Assembly (NCBI GenBank): GCA_025935655.1
Contig: JAICUV010000045.1
Location: forward strand, 1-17,231
DNA length: 17,231 nucleotides
Direction of reading: 5' to 3'
Source of the DNA: Chloroflexota bacterium
GTDB lineage: Bacteria; Chloroflexota; Limnocylindria; Limnocylindrales; CSP1-4
Below the pieces are notes generated by a model. It searched no databases, was not told the origin of the DNA, and saw only the letters and a program-made list of their open reading frames with translations. This document shows, piece by piece, positions 6,561 to 11,906 of the stretch (positions are counted from its first letter, which is position 1; each line of letters opens with the position of its first letter). The position numbers were made by a program, and so were the translations under genes.

Positions 6561-7154
6561 ATGAGCGTCCTGGCCGATCGCGACATCCGGACGGAGCTGG
6601 AGTCCGGGCGGGTCCGGATCGACCCGTACGATCCGGCGGACCTGCAGCCGTCGTCCGTGGACCTCCACCTCGACCGCAGCTTCCGCGTGTTCCGCAACAA
6701 CCGGTACGCCTTCATCGACCCCCGCACGCCCCAGCCCGACCTCACCGAGATGCTCACGATCGCGGACGACGAGCCGTTCATCCTCCACCCGGGCGAGTTC
6801 GTCCTCGGCCAGACGCTGGAGTGGGTGGAGCTGCCGGACGACCTCGTCGCGCGCCTGGAGGGGAAGTCCTCCCTCGGCCGGCTCGGGCTCCTCATCCACT
6901 CCACCGCGGGCTACGTCGACCCGGGCTGGAAGGGCACCCTGACGCTGGAGCTCTCGAACGTCGCGAACCTGCCGATCGCCCTGTACTTCGGGATGCGCAT
7001 CGGCCAGATCAGCTTCTTCCGCATGAGCTCGCCCGTGGAGCGGCCCTACGGCAGCAAGGAGCTCGGGTCCAAGTACCAGGGCCAGTCCGAGCCCACGGCG
7101 TCGGCGTTCCACGCCGACTTCGACCGCGGCCGGAAGCTGCCCACGGAGCGCTGA
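6561..7154 (+). CDS. dcd: dCTP deaminase, probably bifunctional dUMP-forming
   Basis: Deaminates dCTP, and in the bifunctional subclass also hydrolyses the product to dUMP, supplying thymidylate synthesis. The 197-residue chain has the family motifs GKSSLGRLGL (101-110), the catalytic-region TLELSN with Glu130, and the C-terminal YGSKELGSKYQGQ. At 113-121 it reads HSTAGYVDP, like mycobacterial and archaeal bifunctional DCD-DUT enzymes; E. coli-type monofunctional enzymes have HVTAHRIDP there. The ATG directly follows the nrdR TAG, so the two genes are one transcription unit and dcd is likely under NrdR control. A separate dUTPase would then be unnecessary. Assignment to dcd is firm; bifunctionality is a motif-based inference. 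Confidence 0.93.
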   Translation: MSVLADRDIRTELESGRVRIDPYDPADLQPSSVDLHLDRSFRVFRNNRYAFIDPRTPQPDLTEMLTIADDEPFILHPGEFVLGQTLEWVELPDDLVARLEGKSSLGRLGLLIHSTAGYVDPGWKGTLTLELSNVANLPIALYFGMRIGQISFFRMSSPVERPYGSKELGSKYQGQSEPTASAFHADFDRGRKLPTER

Positions 7155-7159
7155 CGCCG

Positions 7160-8029
7160 ATGGCGGGCACGAACGACGCCGTGCACTGGCGGACCGAGCT
7201 GGGCGGCGGGACGTCCGTCGCGCTGATCCAGGCGGGCTCGTTCCGCTCGGACGCGGGGACGCTGCTGGGCCCGGTGCCGTGGATCCTGTGGCGCTCGTGG
7301 GCCGAGGGCGAGCTGGACGAGAACCGCCGGCTCCTCCAGGCGCTCAACTGCCTGCTGATCGAGACGCCGGCGGGACGCGTGCTCGTGGAGACGGGCATCG
7401 GCGAGCGGATGGACGCGAAGAACACGACGATGCGCGGCTACAGCGGCACCCCGGTGGTGCCGGCGATGCGGACCGCGGGCTTCGACCCGGCGACCGTCGA
7501 CGTCGTCGCGATGAGCCACCTCCACTTCGATCACGCGGGGGGCCTGCTGCTCGCGGACGGCACCCGGGCGTTCCCGCGCGCGCGGATCGTCGCGCAGCGC
7601 GCCGAGTGGGAGATCGCGCTCGGCGACAACGCACGGGTCGTTGCCTCCTACGACCAGCCGGAGCTCCGACTCGTGGCGGACTGGGGCGCACAGGGCTGGG
7701 CCGAAGGCGACCGGGAGCTGCTCCCCGGTGTGTCGGTCATCCGGACCGGCGGCCACTCCGCTGGCCACCAGGCGATCCTCGTCCGCGGGACGGGTCCCGG
7801 CGCGCGGTCGCTCGCGTTCTTCGGCGACCTGTGCATGCGCCCGTGGTCCGCGAACCCGCGCTGGGTGACGGCGTTCGACGACTTCCCCCTCGACAGCGTG
7901 ACCGTGAAGGGCGAGCTCTTCCGGCGCGCCGTGGAGGACGACTGGCTCGTGGCCCTGTCCCACGAGTCGCGGATGCCGGTGGGGACGCTCGTGCCGGACC
8001 GGGACCGGTTCCGCTTCGAGGGCCTGTAA
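7160..8029 (+). CDS. Metallo-beta-lactamase-fold hydrolase
   Basis: The 289-residue protein carries the full dinuclear metal ligand set of the fold: H120, H122, D124 and H125 in SHLHFDHAG, H199 in GGHSAGH, D223 in FFGDLC and H268 in LSHES. The insert after the first strands and the HSAGHQ motif resemble lactonase-like (AttM/AiiA type) and related MBL hydrolases, so an ester or lactone is a more likely substrate than a beta-lactam. No signal peptide is present, so it acts in the cytoplasm. ATG 7160 lies 5 nt after the dcd stop with GGAG at 7145-7148. It is probably the third gene of the nrdR-dcd unit, but a functional link to dNTP metabolism is not evident. Confidence 0.85.
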   Translation: MAGTNDAVHWRTELGGGTSVALIQAGSFRSDAGTLLGPVPWILWRSWAEGELDENRRLLQALNCLLIETPAGRVLVETGIGERMDAKNTTMRGYSGTPVVPAMRTAGFDPATVDVVAMSHLHFDHAGGLLLADGTRAFPRARIVAQRAEWEIALGDNARVVASYDQPELRLVADWGAQGWAEGDRELLPGVSVIRTGGHSAGHQAILVRGTGPGARSLAFFGDLCMRPWSANPRWVTAFDDFPLDSVTVKGELFRRAVEDDWLVALSHESRMPVGTLVPDRDRFRFEGL

Positions 8030-8187
8030 CCGGCCGGACGCACGCCATCAGCGACGCCGCCCGCGCGGGGCGCGACGACGCGACGACGGGATGACGGACC
8101 GTCATGCGGAGTCGGCGGATCCGGCGCATCGTGAGGAGGGACGTGGGCCCGGTCGGGTCCGCATGCCTGCACGACGAGGGATCTGCC

Positions 8188-8595
8188 ATGACCACCCGCG
8201 AGAATGCCGCCCCGGGCCCACCGAGCGCCCTCGACGCGATGCCCGCGGACGACGAGCGGCCGGAACGCCTCGCAGACCTGGCGGACGCCTGGCTGCGTGC
8301 CGAGGCGGTGTCGGTCGGCCAACCCGGGAGCGTCGATCTCGCGCGGGCCGCGGCCGAACGGGCGACCGCGTACGAAGAGGGGCTCACCGCGGCGTCGACG
8401 GAGGACGTCCGGCTCGCGTGGCAGTTCGCCCTCGACCGGCAGGGCCGGACGGACGCCGGGTCGGACACCTGGCGCACCGCCGCCCGGGTCGCCGAGCTCC
8501 TTCGGTTCGAGTACGCCGCGCGCGAGCCGTCGGATGCCGTGCCCGCACCGCATGTGCGACCCGTCGCGCGGGACGTGCGACACTTCTCGACCTGA
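8188..8595 (+). CDS. Hypothetical soluble protein
   Basis: Not recognised. The 135-residue product is acidic and Ala-rich with no membrane segment, cysteines or catalytic-looking motif. A central helical region (about 25-95: ERLADLADAWLRAEAV and similar) suggests an all-alpha fold. ATG 8188 is chosen over an in-frame ATG at 8104 because GAGGG at 8176-8180 lies 7 nt before it and the upstream stretch is Arg-rich and not coding-like. The 158 nt between the MBL gene and this start hold nothing recognisable. Its TGA overlaps the next gene's ATG (TGATG), suggesting the two work together. Confidence 0.55.
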   Translation: MTTRENAAPGPPSALDAMPADDERPERLADLADAWLRAEAVSVGQPGSVDLARAAAERATAYEEGLTAASTEDVRLAWQFALDRQGRTDAGSDTWRTAARVAELLRFEYAAREPSDAVPAPHVRPVARDVRHFST

Positions 8596-8999
8596 TGAGT
8601 GTCCCCGACGACCTTCGCGCCACCTCCGATGGGCTGCTCCGTGACCTCGAGGCCCTCAGCGTCCTCGAGGAGGAGAAGCGAACCCTCCCGCTCGACGACC
8701 CGCGCCTGGTCGAGATCGCGGAACAGGTCGAGGCGATCGCGGGCCGTGTCCTCGTCCGAACGGAACAGCAGACCATCCTGTCCCGGGCGGTGGCCGAGCG
8801 GCCCGCGGACGGCACGAGCATCGCGGATGTCCGACGCCCGCTCGCCACGATCCTGGCCGAGTGGCGAGAGGTCGAGCGCCGCGCCGCGGATGCCCCGGAG
8901 GGCTCCGCGGAGGCTGCCGAGATCGAGGTCCTCGCCCTGCGGCTGCGACAGGAGTACCGCGAGGCGTACCGGCTGCGGGCTCCCGAGCCTCGACCCTAG
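8595..8999 (+). CDS. Hypothetical helical protein coupled to upstream gene
   Basis: Not recognised. The 134-residue acidic product is strongly helix-prone. LLRDLEALSVLEEEKRTL near residues 14-31 and WREVERRAAD plus EIEVLALRLRQEYREAYRLR toward the C-terminus look like amphipathic helices, possibly a small helical bundle. It starts inside the preceding stop codon (TGATG) and has no clear Shine-Dalgarno, so it is likely translated by coupling. Its TAG stop lies in the palindrome CTAG (8996-8999), whose other strand provides the stop of the convergent thioredoxin gene. Confidence 0.6.
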   Translation: MSVPDDLRATSDGLLRDLEALSVLEEEKRTLPLDDPRLVEIAEQVEAIAGRVLVRTEQQTILSRAVAERPADGTSIADVRRPLATILAEWREVERRAADAPEGSAEAAEIEVLALRLRQEYREAYRLRAPEPRP

Positions 9000-9694
9000 G
9001 GCGTCGCGCCGGGCTCCTTCGGCAGCCAGGCCTCGATCCGGGCGGCCGCGTCCTGGTGCGACAGCGGGCCGTTGACGACCTCGATGATCTTCCCGTCGGG
9101 CGCGATGAAGAACTGCGTCGGCAGGGCGTACACCTTGTACAGCCGGAAGATGTCGGCCGAGGTGTCGAAGGCGATCCGGTAGCCCAGCTCGTAGCGCTGC
9201 GCGTAGTTGCGCACGTCGTCCACGGTCGTCTCCTGGACGGCGACGCCCACGATCTCCAGCCCCTTGTCCTTGTAGGTCTCGTCCATGTCGCGGAGCACCG
9301 GGGTCTCGCCCTGGCACGGCGGGCACCACGACGCCCAGAAGTTGAGCCACACGAGCTTGCCGCGCAGGTCCTCGAGGCGGACGGGCTTGCCGTCGAGGTC
9401 GGTGAGCTGGAACGTGCTCCCGTCGTCGTGCGTCACGGCGAGCTCGGGCGCCTCGTTGCCGGGCCGGAGGCCCTCGACGACGGGACCGACGAGGAACGGC
9501 GTCGCCGCGGGAAGCGCCGTGGCGCCCGCGCCCGGACCCGCGGCGATGGGCCGCGTCGCGAGCGTCAGCACGACCGCGGCGACCACCACGATCCCGAGCG
9601 CCGTCACCAGCTGGCGCGCGGTGAACGGGCCGATGAGCGTGCGGCGCGGCTTCGGCGGCTCGGTCCGGAGCGGCGACTCGATGGGGTCGCTCAT
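8996..9694 (-). CDS. TlpA/ResA-like membrane-anchored thioredoxin
   Basis: Extracytoplasmic thiol-disulfide reductase. The 232-residue chain has a basic, Pro-rich cytoplasmic N-terminus, one transmembrane anchor (about 29-47, LVTALGIVVVAAVVLTLAT), and an AhpC/TSA-Redoxin domain from about 75 onward: GNEAPELAV, then the active site WASWCPPC with C124 and C127, and the cis-Pro motif VYALPTQFFI. WCPPC is typical of TlpA/ResA-type reductants that serve apo-cytochrome c or copper-site assembly. Its ATG overlaps the stop of ccdA by 4 nt (ATGA), so reducing equivalents from CcdA are the likely source. The last gene of a three-gene minus-strand operon. Confidence 0.9.
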   Translation of the reverse strand: MSDPIESPLRTEPPKPRRTLIGPFTARQLVTALGIVVVAAVVLTLATRPIAAGPGAGATALPAATPFLVGPVVEGLRPGNEAPELAVTHDDGSTFQLTDLDGKPVRLEDLRGKLVWLNFWASWCPPCQGETPVLRDMDETYKDKGLEIVGVAVQETTVDDVRNYAQRYELGYRIAFDTSADIFRLYKVYALPTQFFIAPDGKIIEVVNGPLSHQDAAARIEAWLPKEPGATP

Positions 9695-10500
9695 ACGATC
9701 GAGACGAACCCGAAGTACCGCGGCAGCAGGATCAGGAGGTCGAAGATCATCGCGAGGCCGATGGCCGCGACGAGCAGCCCGCCGATGAGCGACACCGTCC
9801 GCCCGTGGCGCACGAGGAACCGGACGAGGCCCTTGGAGCGGTCGTAGAACGCCGCGATCACGATGAACGGGATGCCGAGGCCCAGCGTGTAGCCGACGAG
9901 CAGCAGTGCGCCCTGGAGCTTGCCCTCCGCCGTGGCGGCCATGGTGAGGATGCCGCCGAGGATGACGCCGATGCACGGCGTCCAGCCGATCGCGAAGATC
10001 GCACCCAGCGTGAATGCCGTGCCCAGGCCCGCGCGACCGCCGACGAGGCGGCTCCCGACCCGGTCACCCGTGCCGCCGCCCGCCGGCGCGAGGGTCATGC
10101 CGCCGGTCATCGTCGTGAGTCCGGCGGACGCCCCGGCGTCGAGCGGTCGCCACGTGCGCTCGAGGGCCGGGATTCGCAGGATGCCAGCGAGGCTCAGGCC
10201 CATCACGACCAGGACGACACCACCGATGATCCGCAGCGCGGGCAGGTAGTCCGCGAGGACGCCCCCGGCGAACGTGGCGGTGATGCCCAGGAGCGTGAAC
10301 ACCGCCCCGAACCCGGCGACGTACGCGACCGCGTGGCGCACGGCGGCCCACCGCGACGGCGTCTCGGCACGGCCCTGCGCGGCCACGGCGACCGCCGTGA
10401 GCTGGCCGAGGTACGCGGGCACGAGCGGGAGGACGCACGGCGACAGGAACGAGATCAGGCCCGCGAGGACCGCGACGAGGAACGTGTAGTCGCCGGTCAT
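9691..10500 (-). CDS. ccdA: Cytochrome c biogenesis protein CcdA (DsbD-type transmembrane domain)
   Basis: Moves electrons from cytoplasmic thioredoxin or a glutaredoxin across the membrane to periplasm-side thioredoxins. The 269-residue protein has about six transmembrane helices and the paired cysteines of the family: C22 in SFLSPCVLPLVP and C176 in IGWTPCIGVILG. A Gly/Thr-rich cytoplasmic loop (about 120-155) separates the two halves and is somewhat longer than usual. It is flanked by a glutaredoxin-like gene upstream and a TlpA-like gene downstream, each overlapping by ATGA, a compact transmembrane reductant relay. Confidence 0.93.
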   Translation of the reverse strand: MTGDYTFLVAVLAGLISFLSPCVLPLVPAYLGQLTAVAVAAQGRAETPSRWAAVRHAVAYVAGFGAVFTLLGITATFAGGVLADYLPALRIIGGVVLVVMGLSLAGILRIPALERTWRPLDAGASAGLTTMTGGMTLAPAGGGTGDRVGSRLVGGRAGLGTAFTLGAIFAIGWTPCIGVILGGILTMAATAEGKLQGALLLVGYTLGLGIPFIVIAAFYDRSKGLVRFLVRHGRTVSLIGGLLVAAIGLAMIFDLLILLPRYFGFVSIV

Positions 10501-10781
10501 CCGGGCAGTCCGTCCAGCGTCTGCTCCAGGAAGCGACGGAGCTTCGAGGGCGCGGTGGCCAGCTCCAGCTCGGCGTCCCCGAGGGCCACGACGGGGATCG
10601 TGAACGCGTACCGGCGCTGGAGCGCATCGTCGCCGTCGATGCTCCGCTCGGTGATCGTGGGGGCGGGCAGCCCGCGAGCCGACCGGTCCGCGAGGATGGC
10701 GTCGAGCGCGACACGCGCGTCCTCGCACAGGTGGCAGCCGGGGCGGCCGTACAGGACGAGGTCGGGGAGGGGAGCGGTCAC
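10497..10781 (-). CDS. Glutaredoxin-like (DUF836-type) thiol protein
   Basis: The 94-residue protein begins with LVLYGRPGCHLCEDA, a CxxC redox site at C16 and C19, and has the thioredoxin-fold cis-Pro in FTIPVVALG near residue 65. This is the layout of short glutaredoxin-like proteins. It would exchange electrons in the cytoplasm, plausibly feeding CcdA encoded next (ATGA overlap). The GTG at 10781 is chosen because TACAAT ends exactly 7 nt before it; the longer in-frame ATG at 10883 would add a Pro/Arg-rich, non-conserved leader and run across the divergent glbO promoter. First gene of the operon. Confidence 0.82.
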   Translation of the reverse strand: MTAPLPDLVLYGRPGCHLCEDARVALDAILADRSARGLPAPTITERSIDGDDALQRRYAFTIPVVALGDAELELATAPSKLRRFLEQTLDGLPG

Positions 10782-10788
10782 GACCCGG

Positions 10789-10794
10789 ATTGTA
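10789..10794 (-). promoter_or_regulatory. -10 box TACAAT, leaderless-type start of the grx-ccdA-tlpA operon
   Basis: On the minus strand TACAAT is followed by 7 nt and then GTG (10781). No Shine-Dalgarno precedes the GTG and no -35 is recognisable. The box matches T-A-N-N-N-T with 5 of 6 consensus bases. Confidence 0.55.
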
Positions 10795-10868
10795 GGTCGA
10801 GGGCGCGGATCGGCCGGTGCACGCCCTCCCGACGCGCCGACGGCGCGCGCCGTTCCCCCGGTGCTCCG

Positions 10869-10874
10869 TACACT
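10869..10874 (+). promoter_or_regulatory. -10 box TACACT, leaderless-type start of glbO
   Basis: TACACT is followed by exactly 7 nt and the glbO ATG at 10882. It is the same arrangement as at 2337 and 10789, on the opposite strand from the latter and 74 bp away from it, defining a compact divergent promoter region. Confidence 0.5.
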
Positions 10875-10881
10875 CGGGGGC

Positions 10882-11280
10882 ATGGCGCAGGCGACCCTCT
10901 ACGACCGGGTGGGCGGGCTCCCGTACTTCGAACGGCTCGTGGACCGGTTCTACGACGGGGTCGAGGCGGACCCCGTCCTCCTGCCGCTGTACCCGGACCA
11001 GTCGGATCTCGCGGGCGCCCGGCGACGGCTCGCGCTGTTCCTCGTCCAGTACTGGGGCGGCCCCACGACGTACCTGGAGGAGCGCGGCCACCCCCGACTC
11101 CGGGCCCGACACTTCCCGTTCTCGATCGGGGCGCTGGAGCGGGACAGGTGGCTCGTCCACATGCGCGCGGCCATCGACGCCTCCGATGCGTCGGACGACG
11201 ACCGCGCCCGCCTCCACGAGTACATGACGATGGCCGCGGACGCCATGCGCAACCGCGAGGATCCGGCGTCCGCGGGCTGA
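10882..11280 (+). CDS. glbO: Group II truncated haemoglobin (trHbO)
   Basis: Haem protein of 132 residues with the 2-on-2 globin signature of group II: LYDRVGGLPYFERLV, RFYDGVEADP, DLAGARRRLALFLVQYWGGP and RGHPRLRARHFPF. The proximal His F8 is H77, Trp G8 is W90 (conserved in group II), Tyr B10 is Y24 and Tyr CD1 is Y37, matching the distal set of M. tuberculosis trHbO. Likely functions are oxygen binding, NO detoxification or peroxidase chemistry near the respiratory chain. It is divergent from the thiol-relay operon. Start ATG 10882 is supported by the -10 box and by the conserved N-terminus. Confidence 0.94.
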   Translation: MAQATLYDRVGGLPYFERLVDRFYDGVEADPVLLPLYPDQSDLAGARRRLALFLVQYWGGPTTYLEERGHPRLRARHFPFSIGALERDRWLVHMRAAIDASDASDDDRARLHEYMTMAADAMRNREDPASAG

Positions 11281-11292
11281 GCAACCTCCCGG

Positions 11293-11543
11293 TCAGCTCT
11301 TGTTGTCGGAGTACTTAGCGACCTTGAAGCGGCCGCTCGGCTCCGAGACGCACACGATGCCGTCGCCGTTCTTGTCGTAGACGGCGAGCGGGTCGAGGTC
11401 CCGCTGCTCGGCGGGGAGGACGTATTCGAACGGGTGCCTGCACACGTGCCCGTCGCGGCGACGGGCGAGGCGACGACGACCAGAGAGAGCGAGGCAACGA
11501 CGGTGCCGATGATTCGATGGGTCGGGCGAAGGTGACGATCCAT
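11293..11543 (-). pseudogene. Small secreted protein with EF-hand-like loop, frameshifted
   Basis: Translation from ATG 11543 (GAGGA 6 nt upstream) gives a classic signal peptide, HRIIGTVVASLSLVVVASPVAA, in one frame. The coherent downstream sequence lies in the -1 frame: HVCRHPFEYVLPAEQR, then a loop reading YDKNGDGIVCV and a basic tail ending SDNKS and TGA at 11293. Restoring one base in the GGG run (minus strand, 11449-11451) joins them as ...PVAATGHVCRHPF..., about 83 residues. The DKNGDG loop is EF-hand-like and the two cysteines could bridge. Either this is a genuine frameshift or a consensus error in the assembly. The stop lies 13 nt past glbO, convergent with it. Confidence 0.55.
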
Positions 11544-11694
11544 GACACGTCCTCGTGGGCGAGCGGACCGCCATCTGCGGTCGTCGCAGTCACCATCGTC
11601 CCGGACGCTCGAAGCGACATCTGTTGATCGACCCGCGTGTCCTTCGTGGATGACAGGCGTGCTCCCGCCACGGGTCGCGTTCGCGTGCTTCCGG

Positions 11695-11700
11695 TACGAT
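11695..11700 (+). promoter_or_regulatory. Putative -10 box TACGAT for tRNA-Arg
   Basis: TACGAT ends 13 nt before the tRNA 5' end, a usual distance for a tRNA precursor start. The -35 is not clear. The 170 nt between the secreted-protein start and the tRNA otherwise hold nothing recognised. Confidence 0.4.
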
Positions 11701-11713
11701 CCTTGCGCCTGCG

Positions 11714-11789
11714 GCCCCCGTAGCTCAGTGGATAGAGCGGCACCGTCCTAAGGTGCGCGTCGGCGGTTCGAGTCCGTCCGGGGGCGCCA
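11714..11789 (+). tRNA. tRNA-Arg (anticodon CCT)
   Basis: A full cloverleaf folds: acceptor GCCCCCG with CGGGGGC, D arm GCTC-AGTGGATA-GAGC, anticodon stem GCACC with GGTGC around the loop GTCCTAA, giving anticodon CCT that reads AGG, and T arm GGCGG-TTCGAGT-CCGTC with one G-U pair. The discriminator is G and CCA is encoded. The last 18 nt of the gene are repeated exactly at 15591-15608. Confidence 0.95.
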
Positions 11790-11810
11790 GTTCCTGCTCA
11801 ACCAGTGAGC
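11772..11810 (+). repeat. att-like direct repeat, tRNA-proximal copy
   Basis: The 3' end of tRNA-Arg (11772-11789, 18 nt) is identical to 15591-15608. Similarity extends without gaps for 21 nt past the CCA (16 of 21 identical, sharing CAACC and GTGAGC), 34 of 39 overall. A duplicated tRNA 3' end is the hallmark of site-specific integration by a tyrosine recombinase. Confidence 0.65.
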
Positions 11811-11891
11811 ATTGGCGAGACGTCGCGGCTGTCAAGGCACGGCGTTGCCGCGCCCGTGCGAGTCCGACGCTCTATCGCGTGGCACATGGCG

Positions 11892-11897
11892 TAGCAT
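11892..11897 (+). promoter_or_regulatory. Candidate -10 box TAGCAT before the AAA-cyclase-STAND gene
   Basis: TAGCAT precedes ATG 11907 by 9 nt, slightly longer than the 7 nt seen at the three other leaderless-type starts in the window. No Shine-Dalgarno is seen. The 117 nt from tRNA end to start contain the att-like flank and this box only. Confidence 0.3.
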
Positions 11898-11906
11898 CGC
11901 TCGGCG

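Noticed and set aside
11542..11751. Short plus-strand frame running into the tRNA
   Set aside because: Ends within the tRNA gene, has no RBS, and its composition is not coding-like.
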